The notes beneath the pieces were generated by a model. That model was not told the origin of the DNA and did not search any database. It saw only the letters and a program-made list of their open reading frames with translations. The position numbers and the translations under genes were made by a program. A DNA stretch of 64,000 nucleotides. It comes from Brachyhypopomus gauderio. Its lineage: Eukaryota > Chordata > Actinopteri > Gymnotiformes > Hypopomidae. Positions 10,438 to 27,640 of this stretch are shown here, piece after piece; positions within the stretch are counted from its first letter, which is position 1, and the number at the start of each line of letters is the position of its first letter. The stretch lies in contig NW_027506873.1 of NCBI RefSeq assembly GCF_052324685.1, positions 1,991,999-2,055,998 of the forward strand, read 5' to 3'.

Positions 10438-13400
10438 TCAGAACAACACTACTTTAACTTTCTTGGCAGGCAGTTCCTTCACAGGAACACTGATGTCTTC
10501 ATGGTCAGCACTTGTTCGGTTGGATAGGCGACTCAGGGTGATAGAATTTGCTGCAGAGGAAAGTAATACATCAAGTTTATTTTCTAAAACAACAAAAAAA
10601 ACAGACATGAAAAAGAACTTAAATTATGGTAGTTCTGATGTAATCTTTTACACCTCCAGTTTGTGAAAACTCACGAAATCATGCAATTTAGAAGACAGCG
10701 AGGCTGGGCTATATTTTTATTCATTAGTACAGTGGTTCCCAAAGTGGGGGGCGCGCCCCCTAGGTGGGGGGTGGAGCTATTGCAGGGGGGGCGCGGAGCT
10801 TGGAAGTAAAACATGTGCACATGTGTCAATATTGTGGTGTGTGTGTAGGGGGGGGCGCAAAAATATTCTCATCTACTAAAGGGGGGCACGGCAGAAAAAA
10901 TTTGAGAACCACTGCATTACTGTGCGTTCACACCGAAAGCGACGAGAGCGACACGGCGACCGGAAGTCATTCATTTTCAATGAGAGTGAGCGACACCCAG
11001 TGACGCGACGCGGCGCGGCGCGACGCGAGCGATTCGAGCGACGCGAACAAGTTGAGCTCGGCTCAACTTTATGCAAATGAGCAGTGACGCGCGGCGGCGA
11101 CTACCAATCAGAAAGTATGTTTGCACCCTCCTCCGAAACCACACCTCTGACTTTGGTTCCTACTGATTATTTGTTCCGATTGCAAAATGGAGGAGAGATT
11201 AATAGTGGCTGTCTCTGGATGTCCCGCACTTTACGATGTTTATTTTTGGAGGGAATACTGTTCATTTGTTAAAAAACATCTGCAATAAATTAGTGTATAC
11301 CCTATTATTGGTTATGATTTTCCTGTTTGATCTTCGGGTCTGGGGTAAAAAGTAAAAAAAATACATAAACATTTTAGGTTTATATACTATATGTGTTTTA
11401 TAAACACACTATGTTTTATACACGCACTCCTTTTTAATCGTGTGTCCTGTAATCAATAGATTAAAATAAATATTGCGTCCTGCTTTAAAAACGCGATTTG
11501 CATATCTGTCACGTGCTGCATGCCGGCGTGATGTTGGACACGCCCCCACGCGACGCGATGCTGGCGACTCGGCGACGGAGAGCGATTTTATCGCTTTCGG
11601 TGTGAACGCACAGTTAGTATTAAATACAAACTACCAGAAAATATTTTGTTACCATTCCCACAGGCGTTCCATAAACTGCCAATCTTACATTGTGGGAATA
11701 TCTTTCATTGTGTCCCTATACAGATGGATTACTACGGTTTTCGCTGACAAACCTAACTGCATTTTGTAAACTAAGGTAATTAAGATTATCCAAGTAACAC
11801 TAACACAGCAAGACAGTACTGGAAGGTTCCACAATTTGCAAGTGGGGTCATCAAGACTGAGCATAAAAGTCAAACTTTGTGAGAAAATTGTCAGTCAGTT
11901 CAAGGACAATGCTTCACAGTGCAAGACTGTAAAGATTTTTGTAAACTTTCACCTACAATAAACCTACTAACTTCACCTGGTCTACAGAAAGACCTACAGA
12001 ATTTAGGTAATTCACCGGATATTCAACAGTTTAGAAAATCACAGAAAGGTTCAGGGAGTCAGCGAAATCTTAGATTTCGTGTGAAAAAATCTATTCAAAA
12101 GAGTCCTCATTTTGTGTCATTTATTCTTGCTGCATTATTGAGCAAACGTTAGGCAAGGAACAAAAGCTGTTACAAAGCAGTTGTAATGAACTCACTTGAA
12201 GCCTGGTGCTCTGGGCAGTCCTTCTGAAAGTGCTCCACTGAACCACACACACGACAACAACCCCCTGAACAAAGACAGAAAGGTGTTAATCCATGCTCAC
12301 GTCCCAAGGATAATATACAAAAACCCTTATTCATCAAGGTCCTCTCAATCGTTGTGTTCAAATACGTCAAAAACAAGCGCTCTCTAGAAAGTCGGGAAAT
12401 ATGTTTATTCCACAGTTTTACAGAGTTGTTTAAGAACACACCTGCTGCATACAGTCCTTTTGGGTTATCAGGGCAGGATCTGGATATGTGACCGGTTTTT
12501 CCACAAATAAAACATTTGGCAAATGGATAATCTCCTAGAAAAAAGAAGGTATTAACATTTACAAGTGTCTAAATAAATATTTAAGGCACCAAATTTAAGA
12601 AAAAGTGCATTTGTGCTTGTTAACCATTTGGTTATCTGGTTTAGCACTATAGGAGACCAGTGTTCCCGAATGTTTTGGCAGGTAATGAGCACTAAAAACA
12701 AAGGTTCAAATGTTAACCAATATGATCAGAGTACTATGTTGTATTAATCCTTTCAGATTACTGTTATATTAATTGTAATCCTTTCAATTATGTTGCAGAT
12801 CAGAATCAGAATTGTGTAGTCAGAAATCTGTAACAGAACTAGTGCTGTCAATTCCAGGTGCCGCAATTATAAGTCCTCGCCAGGATTTTGCTCAAGCTTG
12901 CTAGATTTTCTAATTAGCAATCCAGGTAAAATTAGTGGAATCAACACAACCCAGGAAGCCTGAGCAAAATCCTGGTGAGGACTTTTAATCGCGGCACCTG
13001 GAATTGACAGCACTAAACAGAACACATTTTTATAGGCACCCTCCCGACCCTGCCAATAGAATGCAATGACGCATGCAAATGAACCTAAGGATCGGATCAA
13101 AACGTTAATTCAGCTTTTCAGTTGAAATAGTCACATTCCTGCTACCTTAACCTACAAGAAACACACAACACTACCAGAAGAATCACACAATGTATTCTCT
13201 CTATCTACTTAACGTTTTCCCCTTTCCTGGTGCATCTTAAATATGTAAGATGTAAATTTGCAATTTATTGACCAATACTCACGAAATACATGTGACAGTT
13301 CCTCACTAACAGACCTTGGATAGTAAAAGCTGAAGAGAAAATAAAAACACATCTCGATCACGCTCCTTAAAATGAACTAAAATCTTACCCAACGCTGGGT

Positions 13401-14023
13401 CCACTTTAGCTCTACATTTCTGGATGTCATGTTCTGCTGAGCCACAGCGATAGCAGACCTCACTTCCCTCCGGGCAGTCAGCCAGGCCATGGCCCGGCTT
13501 CCTACAGTTAAAGCACACCTGGGCACAAGAGGTGGAAAAGGAAACACATTAGTCTTGCATAAAAACAGTAAAATACAGCCTGAAAATGTCATTCTCACCA
13601 CTGTCAGCTCCATGAGATACACACCATGTTGTTGTTCTTCATTTTCTGTCTCTTAATCCTGCGATGTTCTCTTCTTTGTTCTTTTTGGAGCATTGTGGCG
13701 AGTTCTTCTCCCCCATTATCTTCTCTCCTGGTTTTTGGTGATTGCCTCAGGAGTGGTTGCCCAGTCTGTTTCAAATAATCGATAAATCCATTCACATCTC
13801 CATCTTGGTTTCTGTAAGCTCTTTTGCGACCAGGGAAAGTCTGAGTGTTCCGTATCTTGTGTGCTCCATCCTTGCGGGCATGGCTGTCTGAAGAGCCTGC
13901 TCTCCTGGACTCCGGGAGAACCTCGGTCGTCCCTCCTCTTAATCCTGCCTTTAACTTGTTCCATGGTGTAGCCTCTGCTGGTTTGTGTTTATGGACATTG
14001 TTGCCTCTTGCCCAGCGGGTCAT
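10438..14023 (-). CDS. zcchc9: Zinc finger CCHC domain-containing protein 9, complete
   Basis: A nuclear/nucleolar zinc-knuckle protein of the ZCCHC9 family, thought to bind RNA or DNA. Five coding exons with GT-AG borders join in frame: 14023-13625, 13518-13389, 12534-12442, 12264-12196 and 10550-10438, giving 804 nt and 267 residues (human is 271). The start MTRWAR is the family N-terminus. The first 133 residues are basic and low in complexity. Four CCHC knuckles follow at about residues 135-148, 155-168, 184-197 and 213-226, each C-x2-C-x4-H-x4-C. The tail (NRTSADHEDI... ending KVVLF) matches the family C-terminus. The ATG lies a few bases into an exon whose acceptor is CTTCACAG, so at least one upstream non-coding exon exists. 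Intron 2 holds a palindromic MITE and intron 4 a hAT/Harbinger nest. Confidence 0.95.
10731..10914. mobile_element. hAT MITE with an 8-bp target duplication
   Basis: The ends CAGTGGTTCCCAAAGTGGGG and TTTGAGAACCACTG are the classic hAT termini. The 8 bp on the left (cattagta, 10723-10730) recur on the right if the Harbinger element at 10920-11613 and one TTA are removed, so the target duplication is perfect. The interior is G-rich with no transposase. It lies in zcchc9 intron 4. Confidence 0.85.
10920..11613. mobile_element. PIF/Harbinger non-autonomous element with TTA target duplication
   Basis: The terminal repeats begin CTGTGCGTTCACACCGAAAG and end in the inverted form TTTCGGTGTGAACGCACAG. 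TTA flanks both ends (10917-10919 and 11614-11616), the Harbinger signature. A short frame from 11187 (MEERLIVAVSG...) resembles the start of the MADF/Myb-like accessory protein of fish Harbingers and then breaks, showing descent from an autonomous copy. Confidence 0.9.
12842..13013. mobile_element. Palindromic MITE with TA target duplication
   Basis: Two arms of about 58 bp (starting gtgctgtcaattccaggtg) are near-perfect inverted copies separated by about 55 bp. TA flanks both sides (12840-12841 and 13014-13015), so it is probably a Tc1/mariner-type miniature element. The transcript of zcchc9 intron 2 would fold into a long hairpin here. Confidence 0.85.
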
Positions 14024-14039
14024 GCTTGCACTGTGAAGA

Positions 14040-14560
14040 CTGAAATTACATTACAGATTAATAGAGGACTGCGTATACTAAAAGTGTAACAGAGTTAACA
14101 GAGTGACTCAACAGTAGTCCACAACCACCTTAAAACATGGCAGGACCTGGAGATTGGGCTTGATTGTACCTGGAGAATTTAGGTTCAACCCACATGTGAC
14201 ACTTGATCCAGATAATTAATGTTGTCAGTATCACCTCGATATTAGAGCACGGTGTGATAGATTAGGCCCTGTAACTGCATAATATTTTCTAATATTTTGA
14301 AAACGGCAGCATTCGAAAGTGGTTTTCCACCACATTAAACCATAATGAGGAGGCTGCTTGCAAAATGGCTAAAGGAATCATTCAAATGGTATTTTAAGGG
14401 AACCTTAAAATTGCAGGTGTATCACAGAGTTTAGTATAAGTGATCACCAAATAGTAGGATGTATAGGCTTAGATATGGTTTAAATAACCTAAACCATTAA
14501 TAGGTGCTAATCAGTGTTTGTAAGCCTTTGTAATAACAGCTAACTGAGCTAGCTCAGTTA
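14040..14560. other. zcchc9 upstream region, nothing clear
   Basis: This should hold zcchc9 5' introns or untranslated sequence. No exon border or repeat could be fixed with confidence. Confidence 0.3.
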
Positions 14561-15090
14561 CTTAATGTAAAATGTTCTTTCATAACCTCTCTACTAATTC
14601 TCTTCTTCTCCAATTTGTATTTGCTATGCAACAAAATGGAAAAAAACAATTAATCCATAACACGACCAACAAAGACATCCTCATTCACCTCCCTATCGCT
14701 GTACTGACGGGTTCCACCACAGTCCAGAGATGTGGGACCTCTGGGCAAAACTAAAGGTGGAAGAATCTGTTTCTATGTTAATGAGCATCAGTGTAATGAT
14801 GCCACAGTTCTGTTACAATCGTGTTGGTATAATATTATAATACAATCACTTTCTCACAAAAAGGGTCTTCAGAGGTCAGACGGTAAGAAAGGACCTGATT
14901 TAGCCTCACCATCCACCCTGAAGTCACTCTAAAGATTTACTGGCAACAATATTAACAGATGTGTGCTCGGTCACACCAGTCCCTCAAAACACGAAGACTT
15001 CAGACTTAAATGACTATATGAACCTCTCACGAAAGTCTTTGAATGCCTCATCCAAGCCTATGTGAAGACATCACATGCAGGTGGTCGTCC
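14560..15090 (+). mobile_element. Degraded LINE (Rex1-like) endonuclease and RT fragments
   Basis: Around 14745-14830 the frame GKTKGGRICFYVNEHQCND matches the endonuclease region of fish Rex1-like ORF2 (GKTKGGG(I/L)C.YIN..WC.D). Around 14940-15060 a second frame has SDLNDY followed by KSLNASSKP, like the SDLNDYRP..LTS..MK.FE region just upstream of the RT core. The frames are broken and the middle is missing. Confidence 0.6.
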
Positions 15091-15647
15091 TGTCAAAGAC
15101 CATCGTACATGAGCCATAACGAAGCAGCTAGATCACCCTAGCCCTTACGTGTCTACGTAACCTAGGTGGCTAGTTAGTAGACAATAAAACGTTTAGCAAT
15201 CCTAAATCCGTTTGGGTGGTAGCTATATATATATATCCAAACCCTAAGTCGTTGTACATTCAATTCGAAGAATTAATATTTTACATTTATGACACCGCAA
15301 CGGTTTCCTTACCGAATAAGCGCTTGTTTGTACGTCACGAGTACACTGTGTTGCTGTGTCCGTCGTGTTTAAGCGTCCGGCGTGTTTCTCTGATCACTTT
15401 TCTGTTCCACTTTCTCAAAGCAGAGAGGAGTCCCGTCTACCCAACGCCTCTTCGGCTTCGAAGAATTTCTAGACATTACATTACAACACGAATTCCACAC
15501 TCGGTTGCTGCAGATATTTTTTGTTTGTTTTGTTGTTTTTTCGTTTGTTTTTGTAGGTGCTTAGGTTCTTTAGAGGGCTCGAGCGGAAAGCGAGAAAATG
15601 CCATCATCTGCGGTGACTGAGGCGTCCGCGGACCTGCTCGTTGTGTT

Positions 15648-15663
15648 CCAGCAGGTGGCAGTA
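15648..15663 (+). promoter_or_regulatory. CTCF-like motif upstream of wdr45
   Basis: CCAGCAGGTGGCAGTA matches the vertebrate CTCF core well and lies about 500 bp upstream of the wdr45 start codon, between the divergent zcchc9 and wdr45 genes. It is followed by a GAAGAAGAAG tail seen in many fish SINE-like copies, so it may be repeat-derived. Confidence 0.45.
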
Positions 15664-16160
15664 GCACTAATCCAAGTGCGCTTCAGTTAAACAACACGTC
15701 GAAGAAGAAGACCGTTCAACAACAATCGTTTACCGTTTCACAGACAATCCCCACATTCACGTCTTAACAGCGTATCTCCCTTTATAAACCGATAAACAAC
15801 ACGCCATCACCACTAAATGGTAACTGGAAGTCCTTCGAAGCTCTCGTTACCCAAAAATATTAAACTATTACGAAGTAACGAGCTATATAGCTAACCAGTT
15901 AGTCGCTTTTCATGGTTGTTTTTGTGTGTTGAGCCGAGCAAGCTAACGCTAGCGCATCAGCTGGTTAGCACAACATAGTGAGACTGCATGTTAACTAACA
16001 TAGCTAAGAAGCTCAACATACTATACGGGTATTTGTCTAATTAGAACGGCAACTAACACGAACGCTACATTTTAACACTAAGTGTATTTGTCTGTGTTTT
16101 CGTATCATGGTCTATCTGTATATTAAACTTTGTTTCTGTAGTTCAGAAACCTCTTCGAGA

Positions 16161-21599
<5,439 letters not shown>

Positions 21600-22255
21600 T
21601 GCTGAAGTCAACCAGTGTTGCTAATGATGTAGTTTTGTACATATAAAGCTAAGCAGAGTGAAAAGCTGTATATGCATGAATTGTGTTTAAGGGTTAAATG
21701 TTAATACACTGTATAGTCAAATGTATATAATTTCACTTGTGTAGTGTTTGCAAAGTGAATGAAATGGTTTCTAAACAGTTTTGTGGTGCATAGTCATTCT
21801 TTTGTAAACCACTTTTGTAAGTTTTCCGTGTGTGTGTCTTCATTAACATTCAGCTATGAGCTTAGCTGAAAAAGGAATTCTCCGGTCAGATGGGGCTTTG
21901 CATAGTGCATCTCAAAACATGATCATGATGAAGTTTGTCCAAAATCACGAATGTTTAACTTTCGTCATGATCATAACGTTTACATTGATAATTATGAGCT
22001 TTTAACATCTGCCTCAAAATGTACCATCTCTAGCAAACACACCAAGAATATGAAATGTTACCATTTCAGTACTGGACTATTAGTCTTAGAATCTCTCACA
22101 TGCCCAAGTGAGATTGTGGGACTGTTTTTCTACCTGTGCATATCTGAAGTGTGTGAGAGTTCCCAACACAGGCTGCCCAACTTCACATACATCTGCAGGT
22201 CTTCTGCCAACTCACAGGTGAATATGGAAAGATATCAAATCCTCCTTCAAGCTGT
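21600..22255. other. wdr45 3' UTR and flank
   Basis: AT-rich sequence after the stop codon. No clear AATAAA can be assigned. No further gene is recognised. Confidence 0.4.
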
Positions 22256-22345
22256 CTCTGCCTCTGCAGTTTGTTTTCAATGTGGAACCACTCATGGAAA
22301 AGGGACACCTCGGTGAGCAAATGTCTTCTCTCCCCTCCCCTTGCT
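22255..22345 (+). pseudogene. Truncated extra copy of wdr45 exon 2 with both splice sites
   Basis: The stretch ctgtctctgcctctgcag, then ATGTGGAACCACTCATGG, then CACCTCG and the donor gtgagcaaatgtcttctctc repeats the borders and 3' half of wdr45 exon 2 (18326-18400), including part of the following intron. An internal 32-bp deletion removes the [11 protein letters not shown] codons, leaving a 43-bp pseudo-exon (22270-22312). It lies about 670 bp beyond the wdr45 stop. No other wdr45 exon is seen here, so this is a local partial duplication. Confidence 0.85.
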
Positions 22346-22349
22346 GAGG

Positions 22350-23530
22350 AAATTACACTTTTTTTTTTTTGACAAAAGGTCTCTGATGGGTTTGTGCTTC
22401 TCAGCCAGCTGCAGTGTGAACGTACCCAGCTGGTTAACGGTCCCCAAATAGCTCCTCAGCTCATGTTCATTACATTGACTACCTCAGGCTTCTGCTGCTG
22501 TTTCACTACACTTCACACTACATCAGAAGTGGTGAGCTTACCTGAATCCTCAGCCAAATGCATTTGACAAAAAAACATATTTGCATTTGCTATACATTTG
22601 TGTGTCTAATGCTGAAGGGAGCATGTATTTTTCTCTTGGTACAGACTAATTAATCATTGTAAGATCAGTGCATATGAAAAGACTGTGCTCTGACCATTTG
22701 GGTACCACCACGATTCCCAAGTATCATTCTGTGGGTTCCTCCGTCTTCCTGACCTGCTCCATCTGCTGCACTTCATTCATGACTCAAGGGATGAGTGGTA
22801 AGGAGGTACGACATGGAGAGGATGGCTCTGAGCCTGGTCTCAGTTTAACACTGTAGCCCACTGCAAAGTCGGAGCTCACAGACTCTGAACAAACGTCTCC
22901 AGACCTTTCATCTTTGTGTAGGAGCAGATGAGGATATTTGTGACCTCAAACACACCTCATGGGCTGTAACCCAATGCCAGTAAAGGATCTGTACAGTTTT
23001 TTTGCAGTCTTTGAACATGGTATGGGATATGTAGTATCAGATGACACTCTCATCTGTGCCCGTGTTCATTTGAAACTTTACTTTCCTGTCTCTGATATCA
23101 ATCAAGGGTCTTCACTGGCCTTGACTGTGCTTAGAAATGTAATCATGCTCTTCAATCTCATTCTAATTCTTGATCTTTCATTCCACAGGCATGATAAGCC
23201 TACAGATTTTAGCTGCGCGCGCACACAGGAAAATGGACATCGAAAAATCCTGTAAATAGCTAATCTCTAATCACTATTTTATCATGGAAATATTGAGACC
23301 TTATCTTAAGAACACATTTATAAATGATCCCATGCTCGTTTGTCAAGGGTACTTGTCCGTGGTCACCTGTTCCATAGGAAGATGAGTTATGTACATGTAC
23401 CTATCTGTGCTGGGCACAATGTGTAAGTGCTGGAAACTTAGGACCATCCCTACAGTGGATTAAGGAGGCCCTGAAGGGTCATACCTACTTATCTTTTTGA
23501 GATTGCTTATATGAATTCTTAATTTCTTTT
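22350..23530. other. No recognisable gene; unidentified sequence
   Basis: Moderate-length open frames occur (for example 22668-22856 and 22959-23255, plus), but none resembles a known family and no paired splice sites support them. Old repeat DNA is likely. Confidence 0.3.
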
Positions 23531-23534
23531 AATT

Positions 23535-23652
23535 GTAATGTATTTTATTGATTTATTTAACATGTGCCATGTCTTAAGTTACGTACACCATGTAAAGTGT
23601 CCTTGAGTATCCTGAAAGGCGCTTATAAATAAAATTATTATTATTATTATAC
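23535..23652 (+). mobile_element. LINE 3' tail
   Basis: AAAGTGTCCTTGAGTATCC followed by AAAGGCGCTTATAAATAAAA and an ATT repeat is the standard 3' end of a fish non-LTR family. A similar tail is found at 62650-62745. Only the tail is present. Confidence 0.7.
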
Positions 23653-24035
23653 CTGAGCCTCCTGTGCAGGAATGAGTTACGAACAAGGTTCAGCAGATGC
23701 TGCATACTGAAGTGTGTTTTATGATCAATCAGCCAAACTTGTATAAGTACAAGAACATTGGACTATGGTGGTTGTGAACACTACTAGGAAAAATTACACA
23801 TAAGATCAAAGACGTCTGTCAGCTGAGTTTATAATACAATAGCACGTTTTTCCCACTATGTGTCCAACACAAGTCCATAATTTCAGAGAGGATATTTTTT
23901 AGTACATAGAGTCAGAAGATCCATAAGATCCAAAATATTTAGACATTCTGAAAACGTTCTGCAGTCCTGAAGAGACTTTGTGTGATTCTCTTTAGTTTGA
24001 ATGAACGTTGCAACATTTGCTTGTCTCACTGCACG

Positions 24036-27000
24036 TCAGTCAGGCTGTCCAAATGCATCCATAGTTTCAATCACCAGTGCCAGGTGATCTAAAAATGATC
24101 CTACCGATACACGAAGAATACGGGCCTCATCAGCAGTCCATTTTCTGAAAAGTATGAGAAAGTGATGTAAAATGTGTTATATTATAACAACGCACATAAG
24201 GGATAACCCAGTATATAAGTCAGTATTAGTCTACACTTACTGGACTAGACCAACTGACTAAAATTACTTTTTAACTACGACAAATAATGTGTATAAAAAA
24301 ACCTAAAATAAGTATCTATAAGCATCATTTCAAATCTTAAGAGAAACATACACTATATTGCCAAAAGTATTCGCTCACCCATCCAAATTATCAGAATCAG
24401 GTGTTCCACTGACTTCCATAGCCACAGATGTATAAAATTAAGCACCTAGGCATGCAGGCTCTTTTTACAAACATTGGTAAAAGAATGGGTCGATCTCAGG
24501 AGCTCAGTGAATTCCAGTGTGGAACTGTAATAGGATATTACAGTTCACTATAGTGTATTTTAATAAAGTGGCAATATAGTGTATTTTAATAAATGATCTA
24601 ATCAGCAATACTAATTGATGTTAATAATACTATACTAATAATCTACAGGTATGAGAGAAAGGTTTGCACCTTCTTGAACCATCTGTATTTCTCCATGTTT
24701 CTAAGGTGTAAGTTATCTTCAGTCATCAGCAAGTACCGTTAGTGGTATAATGCAGATGACTTGAGATTCAGCAGTGTAATGCAGCCAATTTGCTGATATG
24801 AGTTAATGTAAGCTGCCCCACCTAACCCTCTTCTTTTTTTCATTTTGTTGCCATTTTATGGTGGCCAGAAATGAGCAGTATTAATATGTGTACTAGCACA
24901 GAAGGGTGAAGGGGGTGTGGCATTTGCAATTCACAAGGGTCAGTGGTTGCTAAAACATCCGTTTATCTACCAATGATGTTTATCAAAGTTGGTTTCAGAG
25001 CATCGCAAAAAAAAGGCACTCAAAAGACATGGAGTTACAAAATTACTTCATAAATATCATAACATGTAGGCCTAATAACCACTCAGCAACAAGACCATGG
25101 TTGCTACCATGCAGCAACTATACTTTCCCATCACCTGGAGATACCTGGATTCAACGGTGTTTAAAAATGTATTTGCTTTTACACATCATAAGTAGTAGCA
25201 CCCTCAAAAATACACGTCTTTTTTTCAACAAATCAATGAGTCAATGTCTTTGCATTTAATGATAAAATAAGCATTTAAAGTACCTAAACTGCACTTAGCA
25301 GAGTTTGCAACACCACCAAACACACCACTTTTATAATTCTCCCAATTCGCGACAAAAATGTTTATAAAATTATACATTTATAAAAGGTCAGTTTTGTTTC
25401 ACATACATAGAATGTATGGGCCTCAGAACAGTGTTCAACGCTGTAGAATACTAACAGACCAAGCAGCAAAAATTACAAATTTCTATAAATATTTATTTAT
25501 CATAATGCTCAAAAGAATATTAATTTTGTTGCTCTTAGCAAGACACAGCCAAGAGGAAGGAAGACAAAGCCGACTCACACAGACAGCGTGCATGCTGAGG
25601 CACTGAGAGTTTTTGTGATGCCCCCTTTCCTGGGCTCTGGATCAGGAGACAAAGCCTTTAGTGCAATGGATGCTTCTCTCTGGGAAGGAAAAGGAACTTC
25701 TAATGCACTGACATAATGTAAAGAAAAAACTGTTCAATAACTGTACAGGCCATTTATCAAAGGTAAACCGGTAAACCGAAGATGTAGAAAGGTTTACAGG
25801 GTATCTGCACATTATTAAATCTCAAATTGAATGACTTTTAAGACCTTTTTAATACCTCTCACAAGAAAAAATAATACCAGGGTTGCCAACTTTTCAAGAT
25901 CTCTTGGAGTGAGATTTCAACCTGGAGAAGGTGGCGAGTGTAAATTGTTGACGGGGGGGGGGGGGGGGGGGTGTGCACAACCTAGCGAAGCAACAGCACG
26001 TGGGGACCTCGCGCAGGGGCGGAGCCACCGTGATTACGTCATTGTCGGCACGCGAAACCTCGCGACGGTCGCGACGCGTCATGTATAAACAAAGCTTGAG
26101 GGGTTACGGCACATGCAGCGCCGTGCGCAGTGCCCTAGTGCCTGTACATTTACATTGAATGGTCCAATGAAGGTAATTTAAAAATCAGGACATTTCCTCA
26201 CAGGACGTGAAATACGTCCCGGGAAATACAGACGTTTGGTCGCACTACACAGTAGACAAATCATTTTTGGCACTTACAGTTAAACTGCAGTTAGCAGCGA
26301 ATGACTCGATATGCATATTACTATTACGAGTGCTATCATATCGCTTGTGTTTTTCAGATTTCATATGAGAATCCAGCGCTTTACAGCCCATTGTACCAAG
26401 TTTAAATGTTTTTCGGCAAGTTCACATCGCGCCTCATACGAATCACTGGAAGGTTTCAGCTAGCCACAGTATGTTTTCATCCTCCAGCCACTTCACTGAA
26501 TGGACATTTACCCATGTCTGTATCGGAGCCTTATATTGTTGTTCCCGCCGCAGCCCTCAAATAAGAAAAGCAGCGTGCTGGCAGCTAAAGCATCGTCTGC
26601 TGTTTCCACCTGTTAGGTAACGTACTACTGCCATTAGGCGGAGTATACGGCCGTTGCGGAAATGATCATTATTGTGGGATATACATTGGTAAAATAAAAC
26701 AGAAAAACAGAGCAACACACTTTTTAATGCCTCCCCTCCTAAAATTCCAGACATTTTAAGACATTTTTAGACCTTGAATATGTAAAACTAAATTTAAGAC
26801 ATTTTAAGACTTTTTAAGGACCCGCGGGTACCCTGGGTTTAGGATGGTCCTTGGTCATTTCCTTGAATATGTAGCCTATCAAAGTATCCAGTATAAAAAT
26901 ACTCATTAAGCACAAGTTTAAGAAGTGCATATGGTTTTCAGAGAGCCTTCATGTATCTATTTGATATATACAGCTAATCTAGCTATCTATAACTCAAAAG

Positions 27001-27399
27001 GTTTTGATGTATACGGTAATGTGGCATGCAGTTTGCGCGACGCTAATTGGTAGTAGTTTACGTTTCGCTTACCTACAGATACATTAACGTCGTACCTACA
27101 AGCAAAGCTCAAGTATCACAACGTTGTGTATCACCAAACACAACGACGCGTCCGTGGCGCTCGGAGCACCGTTAGTCAAAGACACATTTAACCAGGTGTA
27201 ACTGGTATGGGACATTAAAGCGTATTCAGCACGAAGCTTTGGACCTGCGCTAATCGCAGAAAAGCGTTGTCCAAGATAATAACTGTCAGAGAACCGGTTA
27301 AGCGCATACCACATCAGCTAGTTATATATTAAGTCTGCAAACAATTTATCAAGGATACAATTCAAGCTGTCCATCAGAAATGCTACTGCGGGACGCCAT
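24036..27399 (-). CDS. lage3: EKC/KEOPS complex subunit LAGE3 (Pcc1 homologue), complete
   Basis: LAGE3/Pcc1 is the small dimerising subunit of KEOPS, which makes the t6A modification on ANN-decoding tRNAs. Three coding exons join in frame: 27399-27359 (41 nt), 25707-25579 (129 nt) and 24144-24036 (109 nt), giving 279 nt and 92 residues. The start has a strong Kozak context (AAGATGGCG). Exon 2 encodes LEVPFPSQREASIAL and LSPDPEPRKG, the conserved Pcc1 first strand-helix region. Exon 3 encodes W.ADEARILRVSV..FLDHLALVIETM..FG, the conserved C-terminal helix. The exon 1 donor is GTATCC, weaker than consensus. Intron 1 contains a 1-kb hAT element and intron 2 a Tc1-type element. The gene is tail-to-tail with wdr45. 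Confidence 0.87.
24351..24581 (+). mobile_element. Tc1/mariner-type non-autonomous element
   Basis: The ends CACTATATTGCCAAAAGTAT and GGCAATATAGTG are inverted repeats flanked by TA (24349-24350, 24582-24583). Inside, an ATG at 24485 opens MGRSQELSEFQCGTVIG, the start of a known fish Tc1-like transposase, and then breaks off. It is a deletion derivative sitting in lage3 intron 2. Confidence 0.85.
25797..26835. mobile_element. hAT-type element in lage3 intron 1
   Basis: The left end CAGGGTATCTGC and right end GCGGGTACCCTG are inverted, with subterminal TTTTTAAGACC words on both sides (TTTTAAGACATTTTAAGAC near the right end). GGTTTA is repeated at both borders (25791-25796 and 26836-26841). 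No transposase is recognised inside. A left-end fragment of another hAT family (25876-25972) lies within it. Confidence 0.75.
25876..25972 (+). mobile_element. Left-end fragment of the GGTTGCCAAC hAT family
   Basis: It shares GGTTGCCAACTTTTCAA and GAGTGAGATTTCAACC-like sequence with the start of the element at 53433. It stops in a run of about 19 G (25953-25971). Confidence 0.6.
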
Positions 27400-27640
27400 C
27401 TTGAAATGTCTATTGAAATTGAGATCTGCATTTTCGTCAACTGTAGATTAAGTTTCAATTAAATAGAATGTTTTCAACAAAAAAATATGCAGCTGAGTGT
27501 ACATAGGGATAAATATAAGAACTTCGTTTCGAATTACATTATTTCAATAAAATGACTAGATAATAAACCTGCAAACTTTACATTCATAGACAATAAACCT
27601 GACGAAATAAAAAATATGAAATAAATGTCAGATTTTATTA

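Noticed and set aside
15216..15667. 134-codon plus frame upstream of wdr45 as a gene
   Set aside because: Low-complexity Phe/Cys-rich translation of a T-rich tract; no homology recognised.
22668..23255. Plus-strand frames of 62 and 98 codons near the wdr45 pseudo-exon
   Set aside because: No recognisable family and no support for splicing to wdr45-like exons.
27060..27314. Alternative first exon of lage3 ending at GTAAGCG (27073)
   Set aside because: Its open frame leaves the wrong phase for exon 2 and lacks an ATG, whereas the ATG at 27399 joins in phase and fits the family.
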